Shown one piece after another: positions 16,283 through 24,853 of a DNA stretch of 64,000 nucleotides (positions within the stretch are counted from its first letter, which is position 1; the number at the start of each line of letters is the position of its first letter). Below the pieces are notes generated by a model. The model searched no databases, was not told the DNA's origin, and saw nothing but the letters and a program-made list of their open reading frames with translations. This DNA is from Sphingobacterium sp. Its GTDB lineage: Bacteria; Bacteroidota; Bacteroidia; Sphingobacteriales; Sphingobacteriaceae. The position numbers and the translations under genes were made by a program. The DNA is taken from contig JAIRVH010000123.1 of NCBI GenBank assembly GCA_031253985.1, positions 62,001 to 126,000 of the forward strand, given 5' to 3'.

Positions 16283-17380
16283 ATGAAAAATAATCTGTTC
16301 AAAATATTATCTATCGCCGGTTTGATCGCATCCTTGACAGGATGCCATTCGGCTGCCGAGGAAAATGCAAAAAAAGAAAGTCCGGAAGCTGCAGCTCCGG
16401 CAATGGAGACATTTGTACCCACCAAACAGAAATTAACAAATAAAATGCAGATCCCCGGGGAAATCACGGGATTCCAGCAGGTCGAGATTTACGCTAAGGT
16501 CAGCAGTTACGTCAAAAGTCTTAACGTGGACATCGGAAGTAAAGTGCATGCCGGTCAGCTATTGGCTGTCCTGGAGGCTCCCGAATTGAGTTCACAGCTG
16601 TCAGCAGCCAAATCGCGTCTGAAATCACAGGAGGCGGTCTATATGGCTACAAAAAGTACTTACGACAGACTCTTTGAAACCAGCAAAGTAGAGGGAACGG
16701 TGGCTAGACTGGATCTTGAGGTTGCTGAGTCAAAAAAGAATGCTGATTTTGCGCAGTACCAAGCCGCTAAATCGGCCTACGCAGAGGTACAAAACCTGTT
16801 GAATTATTTGGAAATCAGGGCACCCTTCGACGGTGTAATCGCCACAAGAAATGTCAATCAAGGTGCTTACGTCGGCCCTGCTGGACGTGGCTCGGAGATG
16901 CCGATCATGACCATTCAACAACAACGTAAGCTCAGATTAGCTGTCGCCGTTCCAGAACAATATTCCGGTTTTTTAGCGGAAAACCAACCTTTGCAATTTA
17001 CGGTCAAGTCATTGCCAGGGCAAACGTTTTCCGGGAAAATTGCACGCAAGTCGGGAGCGCTAGATAGCAGGCTGAGATCTGAAAGGGTCGAAATCGACAT
17101 TATCAATACCGACAATAAGTTATTACCAGGCATGGTCGCAGAGGTTGAATTACCTTTAACCTCCCAAGACAGCACGTTTGTCGTTCCGAAGTCAGCTGTA
17201 TTTACATCCGGTGAAGGAAGTTTTGTGATTGCTGTCGTTGATAGCAAAACACGACGTGTTCCTGTACAGAAAGGACGCAGCATAGATGGTCAGATCGAAA
17301 TATTTGGTGATTTAAAAAAGGAGAGCAGATTGATCAGCAAAGCGGACGAAGAGATTTTAGATGGTACATCGGTCAAATAA
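16283..17380 (+). CDS. RND efflux periplasmic adaptor (membrane fusion protein)
   Basis: A 365-residue HlyD/AcrA-type adaptor. The N-terminal signal ends in a lipobox (SLTGC at about residues 17-21), so it should be a lipoprotein anchored in the inner membrane facing the periplasm. It has a biotinyl-lipoyl-like segment (VKSLNVDIGSKVHAGQLLAV, then LEAPELSSQL), an alpha-hairpin (about 100-165), the second lipoyl half (YLEIRAPFDGVIATRNVNQG) and beta-barrel/MP domains. It closes the TolC-RND operon and ends before a strong hairpin shared with the convergent lipoprotein gene. Confidence 0.93.
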   Translation: MKNNLFKILSIAGLIASLTGCHSAAEENAKKESPEAAAPAMETFVPTKQKLTNKMQIPGEITGFQQVEIYAKVSSYVKSLNVDIGSKVHAGQLLAVLEAPELSSQLSAAKSRLKSQEAVYMATKSTYDRLFETSKVEGTVARLDLEVAESKKNADFAQYQAAKSAYAEVQNLLNYLEIRAPFDGVIATRNVNQGAYVGPAGRGSEMPIMTIQQQRKLRLAVAVPEQYSGFLAENQPLQFTVKSLPGQTFSGKIARKSGALDSRLRSERVEIDIINTDNKLLPGMVAEVELPLTSQDSTFVVPKSAVFTSGEGSFVIAVVDSKTRRVPVQKGRSIDGQIEIFGDLKKESRLISKADEEILDGTSVK

Positions 17381-17416
17381 GACGCCAATGAATTTCACGG
17401 CCTCATAAATAACAAA

Positions 17417-17445
17417 AACCGAACCCGATAGAGACGGGTTCGGTT
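17417..17445. terminator. Bidirectional intrinsic terminator
   Basis: AACCGAACCCG (17417-17427) and CGGGTTCGGTT (17435-17445) form a perfect 11-bp stem with a 7-base loop. It sits between the convergent RND adaptor and lipoprotein genes. The U-rich tract is better on the minus strand, where TTTT follows the stem; on the plus strand the stem is followed by a looser AT-rich run. Confidence 0.8.
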
Positions 17446-17550
17446 CTTAAAATTTCTTAAATACCCGTAAATTTAAATGGCTGTGCGAATTCAAAAAACG
17501 GGAACACCTTTCTTATTGGTCAGTCGAGCTATCATCGCTGAACTTGGGTG

Positions 17551-18384
17551 CTATTGCCCTTCTTTAGGGTCAATTGCGGCAGCCACTGCGGTGAGTGCCA
17601 AAGCTCCCCCAACAATCATTGCCCCTTGTCCTTTTTTCTCTTTCACAGCCATCACATCACCACGCTTATTATATAATTCAAGAATATTATTAAGCGCTAC
17701 TGTACCGGTCTGCCAAAGCTGGGCCGCATAAAATTTTTGCTCTGTCGTTTTAAAAACAGCTTTACCCTCGTCTAAAATCGAATAACTTAGATAACTACGT
17801 AGAATATAGGGTGATTCAGCTCCTTCAAATCGAGCAAGTTTTACCGCATAACTCTCCCCATTCATATCATACATATACACTTTCTGTTTTGGGGATGAAC
17901 GTACAATGGACTTAACATCATTTTTAAAATCAAAATAATGCCCATCCACATAGGCACGTGGCGGGATAAGCACCACGTCTTTAGGCAAGCTTACTGACCC
18001 TGTGATATAACCATTAACCCAAGTATCGTTGAATATCGAGGATTTACTTCCTCCCATATCGGAAACCGAAGCATTCACCTTTCCATTAAATGCAGCTTGG
18101 TCAGCAGAATAGCTAAGCGTTTTGCCGTTAATAACTAAGGCCGAACTTTTCATATCCCATAAAATGGGTTTGTCTATATTATTTTTGATCCGAAGATAAA
18201 TTCTTCCGTCTCTATCGGCAAAGGAATAATCTATTTGCACCGTATCATTATTAAAAGAAAATGTTCCTTTTTCTTCATCTTTCTTTACATTTTCCCCATT
18301 AAATGTCATCAGATAGTTGGAAGAACAGGCTGAAAGAAAAACAGCACAATAAATCAGCATGGGAATTTTAAATATTTTTCGCAT
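17551..18384 (-). CDS. Lipoprotein of unknown function with a Gly/Ala-rich hydrophobic tail
   Basis: A 277-residue protein starting at ATG 18384 (a longer in-frame start at 18411 would precede the signal peptide). The lipobox AVFLSACSS places the lipidated Cys near residue 20. The mature protein is rich in beta-strand-like segments (DTVQIDYSFADRDGRIYLRI, and SYLSYSILDEGKAVF), suggesting a beta-sandwich. Near the C-terminus, GAMIVGGALALTAVAAAI forms a short hydrophobic, glycine/alanine-rich segment that could insert in a membrane. I do not recognise a family and assign no function. It is a single-gene unit between two transcription blocks. Confidence 0.8.
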   Translation of the reverse strand: MRKIFKIPMLIYCAVFLSACSSNYLMTFNGENVKKDEEKGTFSFNNDTVQIDYSFADRDGRIYLRIKNNIDKPILWDMKSSALVINGKTLSYSADQAAFNGKVNASVSDMGGSKSSIFNDTWVNGYITGSVSLPKDVVLIPPRAYVDGHYFDFKNDVKSIVRSSPKQKVYMYDMNGESYAVKLARFEGAESPYILRSYLSYSILDEGKAVFKTTEQKFYAAQLWQTGTVALNNILELYNKRGDVMAVKEKKGQGAMIVGGALALTAVAAAIDPKEGQ

Positions 18385-18524
18385 AATATCAGGATATGTT
18401 AGTGTAATCATAACGATACTCGTCTCGCCGTCTTACAATATAAAAAACTATTATTAAAAAAATAGCGAAATAACATAAAATAATTCTACAAAAGCTATAT
18501 TTACAAGCAACTAAACCCAATCAA

Positions 18525-19310
18525 ATGAAAGAGAAATTTATTGATAGAAAAGATCAACAAGCAAATAAAATATTCGAACGAAGAACTTTATCCTCCGATT
18601 ACAGGACACTACTTCCGACACTGTCTCCTGGAATGAAAATATTGGATGTGGGTTGCGGTACAGGGACACTCACCAATGAGGTTGCAACACATATCGGTGA
18701 AGGGACCATAATCGGCTTGGATAACACGGCTACTTTTATAGACAGCGGCAATGAGCTATATGCCAGCACCAAAAATCTGAGCCTTGTCTGCAGTAATATC
18801 TTCGATTACCAGCCGCCGCATCAGTTTGACCTGATTATTACTGCGCGCACCATGCAATGGTTAAGCGATATTCCCAAAGCGCTGGATCTATTCAAATCTT
18901 GGCTAAAACCTGCTGGGCAAATTTCAATCTTAGATTACAACCACACCACGATCGAGTGGAATCCTACGCCTCCGGAAAGCATGCTCGAATTTTACCGTAC
19001 TTTCCTAAAATGGAGAGCAGATGCCGGCATGAATAATCGCGTGGCCAACGAAGTAGATGTACTGCTCCAGGAAGCAGGGTTCAATGCAATTCAGGTGATC
19101 AACGCAGATCAGGTTTACAAAAAAGGAGAAGACAACTTTGAAGTAAATCTAGCCATCTGGAACAAAGTGGCCCAATCGCGACAAATGGTCACCGAAGGTT
19201 ATATTACGGACGAACTTCGTTTGCAGGCTATCGAGGAATATACAAGATGGATAGAAACTGAAGCGACATCCATGACACTTAAAATGAACGATGTACGGGC
19301 TCATATATAA
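18525..19310 (+). CDS. Class I SAM-dependent methyltransferase
   Basis: A 261-residue cytoplasmic methyltransferase with a Rossmann fold. Motif I is MKILDVGCGTGTL (residues 37-49), the acidic end of beta2 is in GLDN (65-68), and LIITARTMQWLSDIPKALD (about 104-122) fits motif IV/post-motif. The C-terminal region (NNRVANEVDVLLQEAGFNAI) resembles methyltransferase families that act on small molecules. The substrate cannot be read. The last 20 bases overlap the start of a secreted alpha/beta hydrolase gene, so the two are probably translationally coupled. Confidence 0.9.
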   Translation: MKEKFIDRKDQQANKIFERRTLSSDYRTLLPTLSPGMKILDVGCGTGTLTNEVATHIGEGTIIGLDNTATFIDSGNELYASTKNLSLVCSNIFDYQPPHQFDLIITARTMQWLSDIPKALDLFKSWLKPAGQISILDYNHTTIEWNPTPPESMLEFYRTFLKWRADAGMNNRVANEVDVLLQEAGFNAIQVINADQVYKKGEDNFEVNLAIWNKVAQSRQMVTEGYITDELRLQAIEEYTRWIETEATSMTLKMNDVRAHI

Positions 19311-20112
19311 TCTCCGCTTCTGCATTCTCCTACTATTAACAATCCTTGGGCTAGCTGTCAAAGCCCAGCTTCGGGATACGCTGATCAATGTAGGAAACCA
19401 TAATCTCCACTTTACTCTAATGGAAGGGAAAGGTATTCCTATCGTCTTTGAGTCCGGAGCAGGAAATGACGCTTCTGTTTGGAGAAGCTTATTGGCGCCG
19501 CTGTCCAACAAACTGGGCGCTCCTTTAATTACCTACGACCGGGCGGGCTTTGGAAAAAGTGAAATTGACACTGTGAACATTAGCCTAACAAATGAAGTAA
19601 AGGATCTTAAAACTGCATTGCAGCAATTGGGGTACCGGGATCGGTACTTCTTCGTCGCCCATTCTTTTGGCGGTAACTACACGATGAAATTTATAACAAC
19701 CAATCCAGGTCAGGTTGTTGGCACAGTAATGATCGATATTGTATCCCCTTATCTCATGACAATGGAGCGATCCAAATCATTGAAGAGAGAATATGCAAGT
19801 GAGCTTGATAACATCAAGAAAGAAAGCTTAGGATTCTATCATCTCGTTTTAAACTACGAAGCGTCCACAGCTGTTTTACATGAGGTTGCAGATAAAATCA
19901 ATGTGCCGATGACCATCATTGGCTCCGGAAAATCACCTTTTGAAGAACCCGACCGGAGTTTATTTATTGCTGCCCTTAAAAAATTTGCCGATCAAAAAAG
20001 CAACCGTCGTTACCTTTTGGCTCAACATGCGGAACATCATGTCTTTTACGATGAACCGGATCTGGTCATTGATGAAATCGTCAGACTATATCAGCAGACC
20101 GCAGTCAAGTAA
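19291..20112 (+). CDS. Exported alpha/beta-hydrolase
   Basis: A 273-residue alpha/beta-hydrolase. An N-terminal hydrophobic segment followed by an Ala-rich cleavage region (LGLAVKAQ, residues 19-26) suggests export to the periplasm. The nucleophile is S125 in FVAHSFGGNY, with Ala in place of the first Gly of GxSxG. The oxyanion region is ESGAGNDASVW (about 54-64), and the likely catalytic His is in AQHAEHHVFYDEP near residue 250. Its first codons overlap the upstream methyltransferase by 20 bases. Substrate unknown; esterase or lipase activity is the family default. Confidence 0.88.
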   Translation: MYGLIYNLRFCILLLLTILGLAVKAQLRDTLINVGNHNLHFTLMEGKGIPIVFESGAGNDASVWRSLLAPLSNKLGAPLITYDRAGFGKSEIDTVNISLTNEVKDLKTALQQLGYRDRYFFVAHSFGGNYTMKFITTNPGQVVGTVMIDIVSPYLMTMERSKSLKREYASELDNIKKESLGFYHLVLNYEASTAVLHEVADKINVPMTIIGSGKSPFEEPDRSLFIAALKKFADQKSNRRYLLAQHAEHHVFYDEPDLVIDEIVRLYQQTAVK

Positions 20113-20184
20113 CGAGAAAGTCTATCCCCGCCACGGATTTTATTTGTAGATTAGCAACGCTATAACACACATACAACAACTCTT

Positions 20185-21108
20185 ATGGATCATCAGGCCC
20201 AAAATGTCATCGATACACCAAGCAATAATACGGTGTTTATGGTATGGAACTTCCACGAAAATGTGGCAATAAAAGAAGTATTCCAACGCTTATGTGCATT
20301 GGTTGTGAATCTCAACAATTCGGCACAGGTACGTTCAAATCTCGTGAAAGCAAGTGTGGTATTGGGCATTAGCCACCATGCCTGGAAAAAACTGCTACTA
20401 AGCGAACCCTTACCAAAAGAGTTGGTGCCTTTCGAACCTATCGTCGGACAAAAGCATATTGCTGTTGCGACGCCTGGAGATTTACATTTTCACATTCGTG
20501 CCTATGAAAAAAGCTATTGCATTGACATGGCTACCGAAATAGCAGCCTTATTAAGTCCCGTTGCCGATTGCAAGGAGGAAGTTCATGGTTTTAGATATTG
20601 GGATGGACGAAGTATCTTAGGCTTTGTTGATGGAACAGAAAATCCCCTTGGTGACGATCGTGCTTTCTTTGGCATCGTTGGCAAAGAAGATCCAGCCTAC
20701 ACCGGTGGAAGCTATCTATTCGTGCAAAAATATATCCATGATATGAATGCATGGCGCTCCCTGCCGATCACCGAACAAGAAAAAGTCATCGGCAGAAGTA
20801 AAGAAAATGATATTGAGATGAGCGACGACGAAAAACCAGCGAATTCGCATTCGGCACTAGCTAACGTTGGTGACGATTTGAAAATTGTTCGCGACAATAT
20901 GCCCTTTGGGCAAATCGCAACGAATGAAATGGGGACTTACTTCATTGCTTATGCCAGCACATTCAGTACGGTTCAACTGATGCTGAAAAGAATGTTTATC
21001 GGTGAACCCGATGGAAATTATGACAGAATCCTAGACTTTAGCACCGCACATACCGGTTCACTGTTCTTCTGTCCAACAATCAACATGCTGAAGGAATTTG
21101 CAGGTTAA
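20185..21108 (+). CDS. Dyp-type heme peroxidase (YfeX-like)
   Basis: A 307-residue dye-decolourising peroxidase of the cytoplasmic class. The distal motif GFVDGTENP is at residues 146-154, with catalytic D149. The proximal heme ligand is H222 in NSHSALANV, and the distal arginine is R236 in KIVRDNMPFG. There is no Tat or Sec signal, as expected for the YfeX-like class B enzymes, which use hydrogen peroxide on heme-related or dye substrates. It appears to be a single-gene unit between a hydrolase and a DUF4180 gene. No encapsulin gene is nearby. Confidence 0.93.
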   Translation: MDHQAQNVIDTPSNNTVFMVWNFHENVAIKEVFQRLCALVVNLNNSAQVRSNLVKASVVLGISHHAWKKLLLSEPLPKELVPFEPIVGQKHIAVATPGDLHFHIRAYEKSYCIDMATEIAALLSPVADCKEEVHGFRYWDGRSILGFVDGTENPLGDDRAFFGIVGKEDPAYTGGSYLFVQKYIHDMNAWRSLPITEQEKVIGRSKENDIEMSDDEKPANSHSALANVGDDLKIVRDNMPFGQIATNEMGTYFIAYASTFSTVQLMLKRMFIGEPDGNYDRILDFSTAHTGSLFFCPTINMLKEFAG

Positions 21109-21227
21109 ACCTGTCTCTCGATTGTTCCAAAATTATGGGCAATAGATGGTGTCCATCAACTAAAATCGAAGGGACTATCCAGTAGGATTCAGCTACTTTT
21201 ATTTATTCAAACTACAACATAAAAAAA

Positions 21228-21590
21228 ATGGAAATCACTATTTTTCAGCTCAATGACGAAAACATTGCTGAAGTTAAAGGCACCGGTATTCTGATCAATA
21301 ATCTCGACGATGGTCTACAGATCATGGTCGACTGTGGCGCGCAAGAAGCCTACAAAGCAATTATTTATCAAGAGAACATCACAGACGATTTCTTCGAACT
21401 TAAAACAAAACTTGCAGGTGAAATACTTCAAAAATATACACAATACAGCTTTGACATTGCCATCGTTGGCGATTTCTCCAGATACAACAGCAAAAGTTTA
21501 AACGATTTTATCTACGAAAGCAATAAATCAAAAAAGATCAATTTTGTAGGTACGCGTGAAGAAGCGATAGACCGATTTTCAAAACGTTAA
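21228..21590 (+). CDS. DUF4180 domain protein
   Basis: A 120-residue protein matching the DUF4180 pattern: FFELKTKLAGEILQKYTQYS (about residues 55-74), then IAIVGDFSRYNSKSLNDFIY (about 77-96), and NFVGTREEAIDRF at the C-terminus. No biochemical role is established for the family. It ends 3 bases before a GNAT acetyltransferase gene with which it is probably cotranscribed. A TACTTTTA sequence at 21194-21201 could be its -7 element. Confidence 0.85.
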   Translation: MEITIFQLNDENIAEVKGTGILINNLDDGLQIMVDCGAQEAYKAIIYQENITDDFFELKTKLAGEILQKYTQYSFDIAIVGDFSRYNSKSLNDFIYESNKSKKINFVGTREEAIDRFSKR

Positions 21591-21593
21591 GCC

Positions 21594-22133
21594 ATGAAGA
21601 TTGACTCAGAAAGATTATTGATTCGGCCCATCATGCCAGAAGACAGTCAGGCAGTATTCGGTTACCGTTCAGATAAAGAGACCAATAAATACCAAGGTTG
21701 GATGCCGGCCACACTGGCTGAAGTCGAGCATTTTATTGCAAAAAACCCGACGTCCTTCGATCTCCCCGAAAGCTGGTTTCAGTTGGTTATGATCGACAGG
21801 ACCTCAAACAGTATAATCGGAGATATCGGTGTGCATTTTTTTGGCAATGAAAACCTGCAGGTCGAACTGGGCTGTACGATAAAAAAGGAATTCCAGCAAC
21901 AAGGTTACGCCAAAGAAGGCTTGAAAGCGGTCATGCAGGCACTCTTTCGTCAATACAATAAACACCGGATCATTGCTTCAGTAGCACCGGAAAACAAGGC
22001 TTCAGTTCAGCTTTTAACAAGCCTGGGATTCCGAAAGGAAGCTCATTTTGTAAAAAGCTATTTCCAGAACGGAACATGGGAAGATGATATCCTCTTCGCC
22101 ATGCTTGCCGAAGAATGGAATACCGCACTGTGA
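21594..22133 (+). CDS. RimJ/RimL-like GNAT acetyltransferase
   Basis: A 179-residue acetyltransferase of the Acetyltransf_3 (RimJ/RimL) type. It begins MKIDSERLLIRPIMPEDSQA, the usual N-terminal pattern. The acetyl-CoA loop is EFQQQGYAKEG (about residues 99-109), and ENKASVQLLTSLGFRKEAHF (about 131-150) is motif B. The substrate may be a protein N-terminus or a small amine. It follows the DUF4180 gene after 3 bases and converges on a VOC-family gene. Confidence 0.9.
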   Translation: MKIDSERLLIRPIMPEDSQAVFGYRSDKETNKYQGWMPATLAEVEHFIAKNPTSFDLPESWFQLVMIDRTSNSIIGDIGVHFFGNENLQVELGCTIKKEFQQQGYAKEGLKAVMQALFRQYNKHRIIASVAPENKASVQLLTSLGFRKEAHFVKSYFQNGTWEDDILFAMLAEEWNTAL

Positions 22134-22149
22134 TTTGCCAAAAAGCAAA

Positions 22150-22602
22150 TTACAATGCGGTATGTTTGAGCCAATCTGCATACGAAAGTACACCCAATTC
22201 AGGTTTGCCCTCGCCTTCCAAAAGTGAGATAAACTCCAATTGATTGCCATCTGGATCGTTAAAATAGATTGCCAATGCAGGCATCCACGCAAAGACCATC
22301 GGCGCTTCGATACCATCCCTTAAAAAATTATAAGGAGTCAGATCACGTGTTTTCAGATAATCCACGGCATAGTTCAGTATATCTTCTTTATTTGCCCTAA
22401 AGGCAAAATGTCTCGGCTGAAAATTTGCTTCTTCCTGCCACAGACCCAACATATAATCCTTGCTCGATCCAATCCACAAAAAAACGATCGGACGCGTCGG
22501 GTCACGATGTGCGACACGCAATCCTAAAACCTCTGTATAAAATGCTACAGCTTTAGCTAAATCCCGCACCTGAATATGAGTTTCATATAAACCTTGTATC
22601 AT
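22150..22602 (-). CDS. VOC (glyoxalase/bleomycin-resistance) family protein
   Basis: A 150-residue vicinal-oxygen-chelate protein with two beta-alpha-beta-beta-beta modules. The first module opens ETHIQVRDLAKAVAFYTEVL (residues 7-26) and the second ends IYFNDPDGNQLEFISLLEG (about 111-129), with the usual metal-ligand Glu in LEF. A His in the first strand is compatible with metal binding. Members include glyoxalase I, fosfomycin and bleomycin resistance proteins, and dioxygenases; the sequence does not decide among them. It is encoded 19 bases after a GNAT gene on the same strand. Confidence 0.88.
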   Translation of the reverse strand: MIQGLYETHIQVRDLAKAVAFYTEVLGLRVAHRDPTRPIVFLWIGSSKDYMLGLWQEEANFQPRHFAFRANKEDILNYAVDYLKTRDLTPYNFLRDGIEAPMVFAWMPALAIYFNDPDGNQLEFISLLEGEGKPELGVLSYADWLKHTAL

Positions 22603-22616
22603 AAGTTATATCATTT

Positions 22617-22624
22617 CAAAATTA
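22617..22624 (-). promoter_or_regulatory. Candidate -7 element for the VOC gene
   Basis: The minus strand reads TAATTTTG, matching TAnnTTTG, 14 bases before the VOC ATG. It overlaps the stop region of the preceding GNAT gene, which would give the VOC gene its own transcript. Confidence 0.3.
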
Positions 22625-23074
22625 TTTCAATTCATTAACAGCGCTTTCGTGACGTAAATGCAGTATTGGGTAAGATTTACCCATAACATCGACAGCCGAA
22701 CGCTCAACGAGCTGGTATCCTTTTTTTAGATAAAAGTTAACAGCCTGCTGGTTTTGTTCATTGACGTCAACTTTATAGACCTGGAGACTCTCCAAAACAT
22801 AGGTCAGCGCTACCCCCCCAAACCCTTGCCCCCTATAATCCGTATCCACAAATAGCATTTCCAGATTATCATCGGAGACAGCAAAAAAAGCACAGGGATG
22901 TGCATTTCTTTCCACGATGAACGCCTTTAATTGGGGTAAATATGCTGTTGGAATGAGTTTCTTATACAACTGAAGATCCTCCTCCTTCAAAAAATCATGT
23001 GTCGCCCGAACCGAATTCTCCCAAATTCTTAAAATCGCCGGATAGTCCGCTTCTATCGCCGCTCTTATTTCCAT
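22622..23074 (-). CDS. YjaB-like GNAT acetyltransferase
   Basis: A 150-residue GNAT protein resembling E. coli YjaB: RIWENSVRATHDFLKEEDLQ (about residues 16-35), the acetyl-CoA loop in VDTDYRGQGFGGVAL (about 75-89), and VDVNEQNQQAVNFYLKKGYQ (about 101-120), a YjaB-type motif B. I chose ATG 23074, which gives the normal N-terminus (MEIRAAIEADYPAILRIW); a start at 23128 would add 18 residues. Substrate unknown. Confidence 0.88.
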   Translation of the reverse strand: MEIRAAIEADYPAILRIWENSVRATHDFLKEEDLQLYKKLIPTAYLPQLKAFIVERNAHPCAFFAVSDDNLEMLFVDTDYRGQGFGGVALTYVLESLQVYKVDVNEQNQQAVNFYLKKGYQLVERSAVDVMGKSYPILHLRHESAVNELK

Positions 23075-23294
23075 AACTAATTGTCTTTCGCTCAAAAAAT
23101 TTTGTCTGCACAGCATCGCAAGCTGCATACGCTGCGTCCAAAATGCTATGCTGCGCTGTACAGAACGACAATGTAAGTTAAATTAAGGAACTAAAATCAT
23201 TGAAAGTTTAAATAAGACAGAAAGATGATGATTTGCGATCCGATAATTTGATTTAAGAGAAAACAACCTTATCTTGTAAATAAACACATTAGCC

Positions 23295-23795
23295 ATGCAC
23301 AACACACTTGTATTTAAAAAATACCTATTTGAAAATTTTGATTCCTTTTATGACTTGGTAAAAGAGGATGATGTCATGAAATATATCACTGGCAAAGGAC
23401 TGTCCTATGAGCAGGCCAAAAGAAAATTTGAGTCGATTCTCGAACTCAACCAAGATCCTGATTTAGGTTATTTCAAAGTAATTGAAGCAGATACGCAAAA
23501 ACTTTTAGGAGACTGTAAGCTCGTAAATTACAAAAAAGATGCTTCCGTATTTGAAGTAGGCTATTTGCTTCGCCAGGAATACTGGGGAAAAGGTTTGGGA
23601 ACGCAGATTTGCGAGTCAATGCTCGCACTAGCGACAGCACTGGATCCAAATAAGGATGTCATCGGCATTATTGATCCCGATAACACAGCTTCAAAACGCC
23701 TGTTAAGCAAATTTGGATTCAAGCGTTTTTTCGTCGGAATCGAAGACGATATTGCCACCGAGAAATTAATCCTCAAACGAACTGCAGCCAAATAA
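23295..23795 (+). CDS. GNAT-family acetyltransferase
   Basis: A 166-residue acetyltransferase of the RimJ-like group. The acetyl-CoA loop is LRQEYWGKGLGTQICESM (about residues 91-108), and IDPDNTASKRLLSKFGFKRF (about 125-144) is motif B. The N-terminus lacks the usual ERLxLR start and is closer to small stress-type GNATs (VMKYITGKGLSYEQA). It appears to stand alone, 40 bases before an AraC-type regulator on the same strand. Substrate unknown. Confidence 0.88.
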   Translation: MHNTLVFKKYLFENFDSFYDLVKEDDVMKYITGKGLSYEQAKRKFESILELNQDPDLGYFKVIEADTQKLLGDCKLVNYKKDASVFEVGYLLRQEYWGKGLGTQICESMLALATALDPNKDVIGIIDPDNTASKRLLSKFGFKRFFVGIEDDIATEKLILKRTAAK

Positions 23796-23835
23796 GCAAA
23801 GCCCATTCGTTTATTAGAAACAATCTTCTCAGCCC

Positions 23836-24756
23836 ATGTCCGAGTCAAACAAAAAATCCATGAAGCTTAAGGTAAAGAAAAACTGCAACACACACGAAAG
23901 TCTTCAGGATACCTTATCATTCTTTGGCGTAAATTGCCATCGTCCCTATTATATTTCTTCTGGAAATCCAATTTTTGAGTACCCCAGCAATGCTTTTCGC
24001 ATCGACTTTTATGCCATCTGCATCTGTACTGCAGGCGACATCAATATCGAAGTCGATAATCAGGAATACCATATTTCTAAAAATAAGATTCTCGTATCCG
24101 CGCCGACAACAATTATCCGATTTTCACAGGTCAGTTCAGACTTTAGAATGAAGCTACTCTTCTTTGACAAGGCATTCCTGCTCAAACATATTGTCAACCC
24201 ATTCTTTATTGAGCAATTGGGGCTTTTTAAGAATTCGACGTTTACACTCGTCAATTCCCAAGACAAGCAAATTGACAAATTGTTAAAATTAATCGATTAC
24301 CTCAAGGAAGTTACGTTACGGACGACACGTTTTACGGCAGATATCATACGAACTATCATCTTTAATCTACTGTTGGAGATTGCCGACGAACTAGCCTTGG
24401 CGGATCAAATCGCCACAGAAAGCAGCCAAGAAACCAACAACCTTTTCTATAAGTTTACAGACTTGGTCCAGCGGCACAGCAATCAATACAGGGAGGTACA
24501 ATATTACGCCGACCAGTTATTTATTTCAAACAAATACCTGATTAACATTGTTAAGAAAGCATCAGGTAAAACACCGCATGAAATTATCGATGAGAGTCTG
24601 TTGAAAGAAGCATATGTACTGCTTGGGAATCCCGAAAAGACAATCTCTCAGATTTCATATGAAATCGGATTTAATTCTGTTTCTGCATTCGGCCGTTTTT
24701 TCAAAAAATACTCCACCTTATCGCCATCGGAATACCGAAAGCGACAAAATATGTAG
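23836..24756 (+). CDS. AraC-family transcriptional regulator
   Basis: A 306-residue regulator. A cupin-like N-terminal effector domain (about residues 15-190) is followed by the AraC double helix-turn-helix: QLFISNKYLINIVKKASGKT (near 230) and ISQISYEIGFNSVSAFGRFF (near 275), closing with SPSEYRKRQ. It lies directly upstream of the oleate hydratase gene on the same strand and is its most plausible regulator. The effector could be a fatty acid, but nothing in the sequence shows that. Confidence 0.9.
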   Translation: MSESNKKSMKLKVKKNCNTHESLQDTLSFFGVNCHRPYYISSGNPIFEYPSNAFRIDFYAICICTAGDINIEVDNQEYHISKNKILVSAPTTIIRFSQVSSDFRMKLLFFDKAFLLKHIVNPFFIEQLGLFKNSTFTLVNSQDKQIDKLLKLIDYLKEVTLRTTRFTADIIRTIIFNLLLEIADELALADQIATESSQETNNLFYKFTDLVQRHSNQYREVQYYADQLFISNKYLINIVKKASGKTPHEIIDESLLKEAYVLLGNPEKTISQISYEIGFNSVSAFGRFFKKYSTLSPSEYRKRQNM

Positions 24757-24853
24757 ATAGAGGAAATTCGGTAGAACAATAGCGAATTTGAGGGCATACA
24801 TGATCAAGGTGGTATTGGTAACTTTACTCAAGAATTAATAAAACACAAGAATC

